From Clostridia bacterium (lineage in GTDB: Bacteria; Bacillota; Clostridia; Christensenellales; Borkfalkiaceae): a stretch of DNA of 43,994 bases. The notes beneath the pieces are model-generated. The model saw only the letters and a list, made by a program, of their open reading frames with translations, had not been told where the DNA came from and ran no database searches. Positions within the stretch are counted from its first letter, which is position 1. Every line of letters begins with the position of its first letter. Made by a program: the position numbers and the translations under genes. Positions 1-7,849 of the stretch are shown here, piece after piece. The DNA lies in assembly GCA_021204625.1 (NCBI GenBank), contig JAJPZA010000051.1, positions 3,310 to 47,303 on the forward strand. Reading direction: 5' to 3'.

Positions 1-1
1 A

Positions 2-223
2 GAAGCACCCACCGAGGAGCCTGCGGCAGAAGAGGCCGTAGCTGAAGAAGCACCCACCGAGGAGCCTGCGGCAGAAGAGGCCGTAGCTGAAGAAGCACCC
101 GCCGAGGAGCCTGCGGCTGAAGAGGCTGTTGTTGAAGAAGCACCCGCCGAAGAGCCTGCGGCCGAGGAAGCTGTTGTTGAAGAAGCACCCGCTGAGGCAG
201 AGCCTGTGGCTGAGGAAGTTGTA
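2..223 (+). repeat. In-frame 45-bp tandem repeats encoding acidic EEAP units
   Basis: Near-identical 45-bp units start at about 44, 89, 134 and 179, and a further copy runs in from the left edge. Each encodes 15 residues, so the frame is kept. The first two visible units are identical as far as they can be compared, and later ones drift (ACC to GCC, GTAGCT to GTTGTT), as expected for expansion by slippage or unequal crossing-over. Confidence 0.9.
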
Positions 224-766
224 GCCGAGGAAGTACCCGCTGAAGAGCAGCCCGCAGAGGCTGAAGCTCCTTTAGAGCAGGCACCTGTTGAAGAGCAGCC
301 CGCGGCAGAAGAGCCCGTAGCTGAAGAAACGCCGGTTGCAGAAGAGGTTGTTGAGGAGGCACCTGCTGAGGCAGAGCCCGTCAAGGATGAAGAGGCTATC
401 ATAGAAGAAGAGATAGAGTCTCTCAAGAAGGAGACAATATCCGCTCAGGAAGCCCACAACATCATCACGGACGCTGAGGCAGAGACGGTTCTCGCTCATT
501 ATGTAGAGTCAGAGAAATCTCAGGGTACCAAGAAGGCCATCATCAACATAGACACCATTTCCGCCAAGTTCAAGGCCGGAGACGTGGTAACGCTTGCAGC
601 CCTCAAGAAGAAGGGCCTTGTGGATTCCAAGGCCGGCAAGCTCAAGGTTCTTGCACGCGGAAAGATTGACAAGCCCCTCACCGTCAAGGCCAATGACTTC
701 TCAATGGACGCTGTCAAGATGATTCTTCTCGTAGGCGGCCATGTAGTGAAGGTTCGCAACGACTGA
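2..766 (+). CDS. Acidic-repeat protein with C-terminal ribosomal uL15-like domain (5' truncated)
   Basis: The frame is open from the first bases, so the start lies upstream of the window. The visible part begins with Glu/Pro/Ala-rich repeats of about 15 residues ([15 protein letters not shown] type), predicted disordered and strongly acidic. After a short helical linker, the last 75 or so residues closely match the C-terminal half of bacterial ribosomal protein L15: an INID start, a [11 protein letters not shown]-like segment, then LTVKANDFS and a final GGHVVKV strand. The rRNA-binding Gly/Arg-rich N-terminal half of true L15 is missing and the acidic repeats take its place. It is therefore unlikely to be the structural L15. 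It may be an accessory uL15-family protein, and its function is unknown. A strong terminator follows 20 bases after the stop. Confidence 0.75.
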   Translation, partial: EAPTEEPAAEEAVAEEAPTEEPAAEEAVAEEAPAEEPAAEEAVVEEAPAEEPAAEEAVVEEAPAEAEPVAEEVVAEEVPAEEQPAEAEAPLEQAPVEEQPAAEEPVAEETPVAEEVVEEAPAEAEPVKDEEAIIEEEIESLKKETISAQEAHNIITDAEAETVLAHYVESEKSQGTKKAIINIDTISAKFKAGDVVTLAALKKKGLVDSKAGKLKVLARGKIDKPLTVKANDFSMDAVKMILLVGGHVVKVRND

Positions 767-785
767 TCCGTTTTTCTGGCAATTT

Positions 786-813
786 AAAAGGCAGGCCGCA
801 AGGCCTGCCTTTT
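786..813 (+). terminator. Rho-independent-type terminator
   Basis: A perfect 12-bp stem (AAAAGGCAGGCC paired with GGCCTGCCTTTT) encloses a GCAA tetraloop. The 3' arm ends in four T residues. It lies 20 bases after the stop of the acidic-repeat gene and separates it from the next transcript. Confidence 0.9.
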
Positions 814-896
814 ATAGTGTCCTCCATGCATCCGCTGTCCTCTCTTGCTGTCCGGTGGCGCATGTGTTGGCCCGGATGATATTTATGGCAAAATCA

Positions 897-925
897 TTGC
901 AAAAGGGTCTGCCTTGTGGTACACT
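897..925 (+). promoter_or_regulatory. Candidate sigma-70-type promoter
   Basis: TTGCAA and TACACT are separated by 17 bases, about 45 bases before the next start codon. The elements match the consensus only partly, but the spacing is ideal and the site follows a terminator. Confidence 0.45.
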
Positions 926-970
926 CTAATATAAGCGGAGTGTAAACTCCGGACATTAAAGGCGTATGAG

Positions 971-1492
971 ATGAAGGAAGACACCAGAAGACAGCTTAAG
1001 ACCATGCGCAACGCTCTTTCCATAGAAGAGCGCAATGCGAAGGCGGAAGCCATCTGCAGGCTGTTCATGGGCTCATATGGCCGATATTCCAGCTTCCTGG
1101 CATATTCTTCAATACGCAGCGAAGTGCCGACAGAAGACCTCATACAAGCCCTGCTGGCCTCCGGGAAGCAGGTATTCCTTCCACGTGTGGAAGGAGAGGA
1201 TATTGCCGTAGTGCCGTACGGAAAACTGGAAAAAGGATCTTTTGGAATTATGGAGCCTGCCGGCAAAGCAACGGAGATTGTTCCGGAAGTCTGCATAGTG
1301 CCGCTTCTTGGCATTAACAGGGAAGGGTACCGGATAGGATACGGCAAGGGCTTTTATGACAGGTATCTCAAGGGCCACAAATGCTGCAGCGTCGGCCTTG
1401 GATACAGCTTCCAGCTGGCGGACTTTGTAAAGGATCCCTGGGACATGAAGCTGGATGCCTTCATCTCGGAAGACGGCATCATCCGTTTTTAA
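971..1492 (+). CDS. ygfA: 5-formyltetrahydrofolate cyclo-ligase
   Basis: This 173-residue protein is the normal family length. It converts 5-formyl-THF to 5,10-methenyl-THF with ATP in the cytoplasmic one-carbon pool. The family signature GYRIGYGKGFYDRYL lies at residues 119-133 and forms the nucleotide and folate site. The basic N-terminal stretch KEDTRRQLKTMR is also typical, as is the PLLGINREGYRIG approach. The ATG follows a candidate promoter and terminator, so it may head the transcript that continues into rsmD and coaD. Nothing looks broken. The family assignment is firm, while the operon membership is inferred from same-strand spacing of about 110 bases. Confidence 0.9.
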   Translation: MKEDTRRQLKTMRNALSIEERNAKAEAICRLFMGSYGRYSSFLAYSSIRSEVPTEDLIQALLASGKQVFLPRVEGEDIAVVPYGKLEKGSFGIMEPAGKATEIVPEVCIVPLLGINREGYRIGYGKGFYDRYLKGHKCCSVGLGYSFQLADFVKDPWDMKLDAFISEDGIIRF

Positions 1493-1602
1493 CCGCCGGC
1501 GCAAAACGCTGGAAGAATCCGGCCAAAACACAAAGCATTTTGGAACAGAACGCAATTCAGAAGCCATATCCATTAGGATATGCATGATTTTAGAGAGTTA
1601 AT

Positions 1603-2190
1603 ATGAGAATCATAAGCGGAGAGCACAGAGGCTTAAAGCTCTGTGAATTTGAAGGAGAAGACATACGGCCTACATCGGACAGGGTTAAGGAGAGCATGTT
1701 TGCAATACTTGGCCCGGTTAAGGACTGCACTGTTCTGGATCTTTTCTGCGGGAGCGGGAATCTGGGCCTGGAGGCCGTCTCCCGCGGCGCGAAGAAGGTT
1801 GTGTTCAATGACTCGTCCAAGGACAGTCTGGCGCTTCTGAAGAAGAATATAGCCAGGTTCAAGACGCCCATCCCTGCTGAAGTGAAGAACATGGATTTCA
1901 TGGAGTGCCTTGCATCCCGCATGCGTTATGACGTCATATTCATAGACCCTCCGTACAAGTCTGAGATTGGTCTCAAGGCATTGCAGACGATTGGCAAGCG
2001 CAATCTTTTAAATAAGGACGGCGTGGCCGTGTACGAGCGTTACTGTCCGTTTGAGGGCGAAATAAGAGGCCTCACGAAGATAGACGAGCGCAAGTACGGA
2101 AAGACGTACATAACGTTTTTCAAGCGCACAGAGGACGTGGACGCCGCTGAAGAGCCTGCTGCATCCGAAACGCCGGCAGAGCAGAAATGA
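1603..2190 (+). CDS. rsmD: 16S rRNA (guanine(966)-N(2))-methyltransferase RsmD
   Basis: A 195-residue SAM-dependent methyltransferase that modifies G966 of 16S rRNA in the assembled small subunit. The start MRIISGEHRG and the RPTSDRVKESMF segment (residues 22-33) are characteristic. Motif I, LDLFCGSG, is at residues 45-52, and the catalytic DPPY motif is at 115-118. The last 18 or so residues form an acidic Ala/Glu/Pro tail beyond the usual end of the family, similar in flavour to the acidic repeats at the start of the window. The coaD gene follows 28 bases later, the rsmD-coaD pairing common in Firmicutes. Confidence 0.93.
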   Translation: MRIISGEHRGLKLCEFEGEDIRPTSDRVKESMFAILGPVKDCTVLDLFCGSGNLGLEAVSRGAKKVVFNDSSKDSLALLKKNIARFKTPIPAEVKNMDFMECLASRMRYDVIFIDPPYKSEIGLKALQTIGKRNLLNKDGVAVYERYCPFEGEIRGLTKIDERKYGKTYITFFKRTEDVDAAEEPAASETPAEQK

Positions 2191-2218
2191 GACGGAATTG
2201 CGAGGCATGAGATATAAT

Positions 2219-2725
2219 ATGAGAAAGTGTGTATTCGCAGGGTCTTTCGACCCGCCCACGACAGGTCACAAGTATGTTGCGGACTGCTGCCTTCAGATGT
2301 TCGACGAGGTCATTCTGGCCGTGATGGTCAACACGCAGAAGAAGGGCTTCCTGCCCGTCATAGAGCGCAAAAAGCTTCTGGAGAAGCTGTATGAAAACGA
2401 GCCCCGCGTGAGAGTGATAACATTTGAAGGCGCGGCCGTGGACCTGCTCTCAATTGAGAACACCCGGTTTTACGTCCGGGGCGTGAGGGACTGCCTGGAC
2501 TTTGAATATGAGAACAGGGACCTGTACGCAAGCCGCCAGTACATGCCGGGCATGATAGGCATATACATCCCGGCCCCGGAGGAGGGCAGGCACATAAGCT
2601 CCACGCTGGTAAGAAACTGCATATACTTCGGCAAGGATTACACATATATGATCCCGGAAGAGATACGGGAGGATTTTGACGCCGCCGTGAAGAGGCTGGC
2701 GGCCAAAGGAGAGAGCGATGTTTGA
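2219..2725 (+). CDS. coaD: Phosphopantetheine adenylyltransferase
   Basis: CoaD transfers AMP from ATP to 4'-phosphopantetheine, the penultimate step of coenzyme A synthesis. The nucleotidyltransferase signature GSFDPPTTGH is at residues 8-17, RGVRD at 87-91 and the ISST loop at 126-129. Starts at TTG 2198 and ATG 2207 are in frame, but ATG 2219 places the protein start exactly where CoaD proteins begin (MRKCVFAGSFDP) and gives 168 residues, near the family length. The 3' end overlaps the next gene by 8 bases, which suggests translational coupling to the DAHP synthase. Confidence 0.93.
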   Translation: MRKCVFAGSFDPPTTGHKYVADCCLQMFDEVILAVMVNTQKKGFLPVIERKKLLEKLYENEPRVRVITFEGAAVDLLSIENTRFYVRGVRDCLDFEYENRDLYASRQYMPGMIGIYIPAPEEGRHISSTLVRNCIYFGKDYTYMIPEEIREDFDAAVKRLAAKGESDV

Positions 2726-3740
2726 GAAGCAGAAAAGGATACCGGATCCGGAAGTCATAGTGGACATGATGCCCCTTCCGGACGGTCTCAAGGCCATAAA
2801 GGCGGAAAGGGACAGGATGGTCACGGACGTCATAACCGGCGTCTCGGACAAGTTCCTTGTAATCGTGGGCCCCTGCTCCGCCCATGAGCAGGCTCCCGTT
2901 CTGGATTATGTGGAACGCTTGGGAAAGCTCAACGAAAAGGTGAAGGACAAGCTCGTCCTGGTTCCCAGAATATACACCAACAAGCCCAGAACGAAGGGCG
3001 TGGGATACAAGGGCATGTTCTCGCAGCCGGATCCCACAAAGGGAGAGGACATCTTAAAGGGCATCTTCGCCATCCGTGAGCTCAACATAAAGGCCATAGA
3101 GGCCTCCGGCCTTGCGGCCGCGGACGAGATGCTTTATCCCGCCAACATCCACTATGTGGAGGACCTTCTTTCATACATAGCCGTAGGCGCGCGCTCCAGC
3201 GAAAACCAGCTGCACCGCCTGGTTTCCAGCGGCGTGGACGTTCCCGTGGGAATCAAAAATCCCATGTCCGGCTCGCTTTTGGTGCTCCTCAATTCCATAT
3301 ACGCCGCCCAGTCCCCGCAGATCTTCAAGCTCAACGGCTGGCAGGTCAAAACAGACGGCAACCCTTTGGCGCATGCCATCTTAAGAGGGGCCGTGGACAG
3401 TTACGGCAACGATATCCCCAACTTTCATTACGAGACCGTAATGCAGCTTGCGGAAGGCTATGCCCATGCCGGCCTGCAGAATCCTGCATTAATCATAGAC
3501 GCCAACCATTCCAACAGCGGCAAGCAGTTCAAGCAGCAGATCCGCATCTGCGAAGAGGTCATGCAGAACCGCAATTATGACGCGGACTTCAAGAGAATCG
3601 TAAAGGGCTTCATGATAGAGTCCTTTATAGAGGAAGGCTGCCAGACAGAGGACGTCATATACGGCAAGTCCATCACAGACCCCTGCCTCGGCTGGTGCGA
3701 CACGGAGCGCCTTCTTCTGGATATTGCAGAAAAGGTATAG
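2718..3740 (+). CDS. aroF: 3-deoxy-7-phosphoheptulonate synthase, class I, copy 1
   Basis: This enzyme condenses phosphoenolpyruvate and erythrose-4-phosphate to DAHP, the first step of the shikimate pathway. The protein has 340 residues, the length of E. coli AroF/G/H-type enzymes. The metal-binding Cys lies in GPCSAHE (51-57). PRIYTNKPRTKGVGYKG (83-99) binds substrate. ANHSNS supplies the metal His, with later Glu (MIES) and Asp (TDPCLGW) ligands. The start overlaps coaD by 8 bases. A second, highly similar copy lies 1.1 kb downstream. The two differ next to the position equivalent to the E. coli effector pocket (GVDVPVG here, GIDGSVG in copy 2), so different feedback control is possible but unproven. 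Confidence 0.93.
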   Translation: MFEKQKRIPDPEVIVDMMPLPDGLKAIKAERDRMVTDVITGVSDKFLVIVGPCSAHEQAPVLDYVERLGKLNEKVKDKLVLVPRIYTNKPRTKGVGYKGMFSQPDPTKGEDILKGIFAIRELNIKAIEASGLAAADEMLYPANIHYVEDLLSYIAVGARSSENQLHRLVSSGVDVPVGIKNPMSGSLLVLLNSIYAAQSPQIFKLNGWQVKTDGNPLAHAILRGAVDSYGNDIPNFHYETVMQLAEGYAHAGLQNPALIIDANHSNSGKQFKQQIRICEEVMQNRNYDADFKRIVKGFMIESFIEEGCQTEDVIYGKSITDPCLGWCDTERLLLDIAEKV

Positions 3741-3921
3741 AAAAGCCGCTTAAAACGCGCATATCCCATCTCTATCGCTTTTTTTTGTGCGATAAATCCG
3801 GCCATGTGCCGGGGAGGAGCACAGCAATGAGAATTCCGTCCACAGCCACAAAAGGTGCTGGGCCCCGTTCCAAAGAAACATGGAAAACGTATGGAAGACA
3901 GTCAAGGAGGATGCCGGTGTG

Positions 3922-4770
3922 ATGAACAGCAATATCAAGGGTTCGCTTTTGCAGCTCATATTTCGGACCGCGCATGACTTGCAGGAATATGAAAGTCTGT
4001 ACAGCCGTTACGGCGGCAGGAAGACCGGATCATTCCGCGATGCAGTAAAGCATCTTACGGAAATCGGGCTCCTGTTAATTGATGTCGATATTCCGGATAC
4101 TGAGGCGGTGGAGGCGGAATACAGCATAATCTGCGGTGATTTGTCGTTTCTCCGCAGTTCCATCGATGGCGGAAAGATGGACGGCGCAGATGTTGTCGCA
4201 GACTGGGTTGACCAGGATACCGGCATGCTCTATATGGCGGCAGCTGAAGAATCCAAACACGTGAACAACCCGGATCTGGAGAAGCCGTACACTGACACGG
4301 ATGAGACGGTGACATGCGGAATAGATGCGGACATGGCAGATGCCCTCACCGCTGGCTTGGCTGTATTCAAGGCCTTGAATCAGGCGGACGATTTTATTGG
4401 CCAGATGCGCCGCCTTGCGGACCGGATAAAGAAAAACAGGAATGCAACAAAGGCAGAGAGACAGGAACCTGCCGCATACATGGAGGCATGCGGCGAAGTG
4501 GCCTCGTGCATGGAGTCCCTCAAGGCCAGTTTCGTTCCGCTTTCCGGAGAATACCCGGCTGCGCTGAAGAAGATTCAGGAATTCCTCAAGTGCGTGGAGA
4601 AGGATATCAATGCCCGCCGTCCGGCCGGCAGGGAAGAAAAAGTGGCTGTCAACAGCTTCGCTGATGTCATGAGGCTGTATCTTAACGCCATAAAGGAGCA
4701 GGACAGCGAAACTGCAGAAATCATAAAGTCCTCCATAGGCCATAACGCCCCGGCCCGCTTCCCAGAATGA
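3922..4770 (+). CDS. Hypothetical helical protein between the two DAHP synthases
   Basis: I do not recognise this 282-residue protein. An upstream in-frame ATG exists at 3880, but AAGGAGG at 3904-3910 sits 11 bases before ATG 3922, so I choose the latter. There is no signal peptide or membrane segment. The sequence is rich in Ala, Glu, Asp and Lys and looks largely helical. It has an acidic middle (about residues 55-125) and a more basic stretch around RRLADRIKKNRNATKAERQ. No catalytic motif stands out. It sits alone between two copies of a DAHP synthase with base composition like its neighbours. A regulatory or partner role for the synthases is possible, but only the position suggests it. 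Confidence 0.7.
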   Translation: MNSNIKGSLLQLIFRTAHDLQEYESLYSRYGGRKTGSFRDAVKHLTEIGLLLIDVDIPDTEAVEAEYSIICGDLSFLRSSIDGGKMDGADVVADWVDQDTGMLYMAAAEESKHVNNPDLEKPYTDTDETVTCGIDADMADALTAGLAVFKALNQADDFIGQMRRLADRIKKNRNATKAERQEPAAYMEACGEVASCMESLKASFVPLSGEYPAALKKIQEFLKCVEKDINARRPAGREEKVAVNSFADVMRLYLNAIKEQDSETAEIIKSSIGHNAPARFPE

Positions 4771-4858
4771 AGCACACAGAAAAAGTCATATAACATCCCC
4801 TTTGCAGGCCGCATGCGGCGCAGGGAAGCAAGTATCATATAGACAGAGAGAATATACT

Positions 4859-5881
4859 ATGTTCAGAAAAACAAGGAGAATTCCGGATCCGGAAGTCGTT
4901 GTGGAAATGATGCCCCTTCCGGACAATCTCAAGGCCGTAAAGGCGGAAAGAGACCAGCTTGTAACAGACGTAATATCGGGCGCCAGCAGCAAGCTGCTGG
5001 TAATAGTGGGCCCGTGCTCCGCCCATGAGGCGGCTCCCGTGCTGGATTACGTGGAGCGCCTGGGAAAACTCAACGAAAAAGTGAAGGACAAGCTCGTCCT
5101 TGTGCCCAGAATATACACGAACAAGCCCAGAACCAAGGGCGTGGGATACAAGGGCATGTTCTCGCAGCCGGACCCCGCCAAAGCGGAGGATATCTTAAAG
5201 GGAATATTCGCCATCCGCGAGCTCAACATTAAGGCCATAGAGGCCTCCGGCCTTGCGGCCGCGGACGAGATGCTTTATCCGGAGAACATGAATTACGTGG
5301 CAGACCTTCTCTGCTACCATGCAGTGGGAGCCCGCTCCAGCGAGAATCAGCTGCACCGTCTTGTGGCTTCCGGCATAGACGGGTCGGTGGGAATAAAGAA
5401 TCCCATGTCCGGATCCCTTCTCGTCCTTCTCAATTCCATATACGCCGCCCAGTCCCCGCAGGTCTTCAAGCTCAACGGCTGGCAGGTGGAAACGGACGGC
5501 AATCCCCTTGCGCACGCCATTTTGAGAGGGGCCGTGGACAGCTACGGCAACGATATCCCCAATTACCATTACGAGACCGTAATGCAACTTGCGGAGGGGT
5601 ATGCAAAATCTGATCTCAGGAATCCGGCCATCATAATAGACGCCAACCACTCCAACAGCGGGAAGAAGTTCAAGCAGCAGATACGCATCTGCGAGGACGT
5701 GATGCATGACCGCAATTACGACGCAGATTTCAAGAGAATCGTAAAGGGCTTCATGATTGAGTCCTTCATAGAGGAGGGCTGCCAGAAAGAGGACATCGTG
5801 TACGGCAAGTCCATCACGGACCCCTGCCTCGGCTGGTGCGATACGGAGCGCCTTCTTCTGGACATCGCGGACAAGGTCTGA
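4859..5881 (+). CDS. aroF: 3-deoxy-7-phosphoheptulonate synthase, class I, copy 2
   Basis: A 340-residue paralog of the upstream synthase with all catalytic features kept: GPCSAHE near 51-57, the PRIYTNKPRTKG loop, ANHSNS and TDPCLGW. The frame is open upstream to 4802, but ATG 4859 aligns exactly with the start of copy 1 and is preceded by an AGAGAG-type ribosome site. Long stretches are nearly identical to copy 1 at DNA level, pointing to recent duplication or ongoing gene conversion. The first 20 residues, the TTESQ-equivalent region and the effector-site neighbourhood differ. It lies 110 bases upstream of pheA, which suggests linkage to Phe synthesis. Confidence 0.93.
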   Translation: MFRKTRRIPDPEVVVEMMPLPDNLKAVKAERDQLVTDVISGASSKLLVIVGPCSAHEAAPVLDYVERLGKLNEKVKDKLVLVPRIYTNKPRTKGVGYKGMFSQPDPAKAEDILKGIFAIRELNIKAIEASGLAAADEMLYPENMNYVADLLCYHAVGARSSENQLHRLVASGIDGSVGIKNPMSGSLLVLLNSIYAAQSPQVFKLNGWQVETDGNPLAHAILRGAVDSYGNDIPNYHYETVMQLAEGYAKSDLRNPAIIIDANHSNSGKKFKQQIRICEDVMHDRNYDADFKRIVKGFMIESFIEEGCQKEDIVYGKSITDPCLGWCDTERLLLDIADKV

Positions 5882-5908
5882 CGCCGTTCAATCGCACATA
5901 AACCAGCT

Positions 5909-5922
5909 CAAACATATGTTTG
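5909..5922 (+). promoter_or_regulatory. 14-bp perfect palindrome upstream of pheA
   Basis: CAAACATATGTTTG is a perfect palindrome about 70 bases before the pheA start. Its 12-bp core, AAACATATGTTT, recurs at 35244-35255 in the gap before the trp leader. Shared flanks (AGCT before, TG after) extend the match. It may be an operator for an aromatic amino acid regulator. No regulator gene is visible here. Confidence 0.4.
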
Positions 5923-5991
5923 TGATCAAATTTATTCAAAAATCAGTGTCTGCGGCGGAAGGCCCGGGCAAAACATAACAGCAGGCAATAC

Positions 5992-6792
5992 ATGAGCAAA
6001 ATAGGATATTTAGGCCCGGAGGGCAGTTACTCGGAGATAGCGGCGGAGAGGATCATGCCGGAAGCGGAGAAGGTGGCGTACCAGAATTTCCCTCTTCTCA
6101 TGAAGGCCCTTCTTTCCAAAGAGGCGGACGTCATAGTGGCCCCCATTGAAAACAGCATAAACGGGGGCGTACTGCAGAACATAGACCTTCTGCAGAGCAC
6201 GGACGGCGTGTGCGCCGTTCAGGAATGCGTGGTTCATATAGACCACAGGCTTGCGACAATGGAGGGAGCTCCTTTATCCGGCATAAAGCGCATATACTCT
6301 CACCAGCAGGCCCTGGACCAGTGCGCAAGATACATCAACGCCAATTACCCCACGGCCCGCCTGATTGCCACATCCTCCACGGCGGCCGGCATCCAGAAAA
6401 TCCAGTCCCCGGAGGACGCCGGCATCTGCGGCTCCCACATGAAGGCAGAGGGCATAACTCTCTCCGGGGAGAATATAGCGGATGAGAAGAACAACTTCAC
6501 TCATTTCCTTCTCGTGGTCCGGGGCGCCGCAGACCCTGCAAAGCCCTCCCGCAAAATATACTTCTCATTCACCTGCAGGCATGAGCCGGGAGCTTTGTTC
6601 AAGATTCTCAAATGCATGGCGGATGACAACGTGAACATGACCAAGATAGAGTCCAGGCCCATAAAGGACAAGCCGGGCGAGTACCGTTTCTTCATAGAGA
6701 TAGAAGGGGATTATTCCAACGCCGCAACCAGAAAGACTTTGGGAAGAGTTGCGGATGCCGCCAACTCGTTCAAAATTCTCGGCGCATACTGA
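5992..6792 (+). CDS. pheA: Prephenate dehydratase
   Basis: This 266-residue monofunctional enzyme converts prephenate to phenylpyruvate in the Phe branch. The periplasmic-binding-like catalytic domain spans about residues 1-180, with IENSINGGV (52-60) and SSTAAGI (128-134). A C-terminal ACT domain (about 190-266) carries the Phe-binding HEPGAL (197-202) and KIESRP (218-223) motifs, so allosteric inhibition by Phe is expected. There is no chorismate mutase domain. One oddity is that the family motif TRF reads THF at residues 170-172. The Thr is kept but the Arg is replaced by His, so activity should be checked. It follows DAHP synthase copy 2 and completes an aromatic cluster. Confidence 0.92.
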   Translation: MSKIGYLGPEGSYSEIAAERIMPEAEKVAYQNFPLLMKALLSKEADVIVAPIENSINGGVLQNIDLLQSTDGVCAVQECVVHIDHRLATMEGAPLSGIKRIYSHQQALDQCARYINANYPTARLIATSSTAAGIQKIQSPEDAGICGSHMKAEGITLSGENIADEKNNFTHFLLVVRGAADPAKPSRKIYFSFTCRHEPGALFKILKCMADDNVNMTKIESRPIKDKPGEYRFFIEIEGDYSNAATRKTLGRVADAANSFKILGAY

Positions 6793-6944
6793 ATCCGCCG
6801 GAAGAGGCGGCCCGGATTCCATCCGTCCAAACAGGACCGGACAGGGCCGGCAAGACCCGCCATCCGTCCAAACGGCGGCGGATATGCATAAGTTAAGCAA
6901 AACACTGCGCTTTGCGGGCGCATATACAGAAGGCTGGAAGACAT

Positions 6945-7736
6945 ATGAAGAAATTAGGACTGGCGCTTGGCGCCGGAGGATCCAGGGGAGTGGCCCATAT
7001 AGGGTTTATCAAGGCTCTGGAGGAAAACGGAATACGCGCGGACTATGTTGCAGGCTGCAGCATGGGAGCGGTAGTTGGGGCGTGCTATGCGAACGGCATG
7101 TCCGCCCTGGACATGAAGGCTGCGGCCATGAATCTTAAGGCCGGGGATATCATAGACGTGTCCCTCGCTTTCATAACCCGCCTCTCCATCCTGCAGTCCA
7201 AGAAAGTTTCCAAGCTCATAACCTCGCTTCTCGGGGACACGCAGATAGAGGACCTGCAGATTCCCTTCAAGTGCGTTGCCACGGACATCACCAACGGACA
7301 GGTGCGCGTCTTTGACCACGGTTCTGCGGTGCAGGCCGTCCTGGCCTCAAGCGCAATCCCCTGTGTTTTCCGCCCCGTGCAGTATGACGGCGGAATATTC
7401 GTGGACGGCGGATGTCTTTGCCGCGTGCCTGTGGGAACAGTCAAAGAGATGGGAGCGGACGTTGTCGTTGCCGTGGACGTTCTCAAGAACACACAGGAGA
7501 AAGTGGACGGAATCAAGAATATCCTGGATCTCATCCTCCGCGTATATGACGTCATGGACACCCAGATGACCCTGCGCACCAGGGTGCTGGAGAGGAAGAT
7601 CTGCGACCTTCTCATAGAGCCGGAGATGAAGGGCATGAGCCAGTACGCCATAAAGGATCTGGACAAGGCATATGACGAGGGCTATGCGGAAGGCATTGCC
7701 CACATGGATGAGATAAAGGCCCTGCTTGAGGACTGA
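6945..7736 (+). CDS. Patatin-like phospholipase family protein, copy 1
   Basis: A 263-residue bacterial patatin-family serine hydrolase, probably cytoplasmic, acting on lipid or acyl ester bonds. The oxyanion-hole motif GAGGSRG is at residues 9-15, the nucleophile elbow GCSMG at 37-41 (Ser39), and the dyad Asp in VDGG at about 154. The frame is open upstream to 6912, but ATG 6945 begins the protein at the conserved KLGLALGAGG strand and follows GGAAG. It lacks a signal peptide and membrane segments. A clear paralog follows 113 bases downstream. The true substrate cannot be told from the sequence. Confidence 0.88.
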   Translation: MKKLGLALGAGGSRGVAHIGFIKALEENGIRADYVAGCSMGAVVGACYANGMSALDMKAAAMNLKAGDIIDVSLAFITRLSILQSKKVSKLITSLLGDTQIEDLQIPFKCVATDITNGQVRVFDHGSAVQAVLASSAIPCVFRPVQYDGGIFVDGGCLCRVPVGTVKEMGADVVVAVDVLKNTQEKVDGIKNILDLILRVYDVMDTQMTLRTRVLERKICDLLIEPEMKGMSQYAIKDLDKAYDEGYAEGIAHMDEIKALLED

Positions 7737-7849
7737 CCTGACCAGACCGTCCGTCCGGCGGTTCATGCCGCAGGCGTCATGCATGACACACGGCCCGTGC
7801 AAGGCCGCGCAGGCCCCGAAAGAGGCCGGCAAAAACAAGGTGGAAGAAG

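Noticed and set aside
3773-3794. TATCGC...GCGATA hairpin with T-run as a terminator after DAHP synthase copy 1
   Set aside because: The eight T residues lie in the loop rather than after the stem, and the stem is only six pairs, so it does not fit a terminator.
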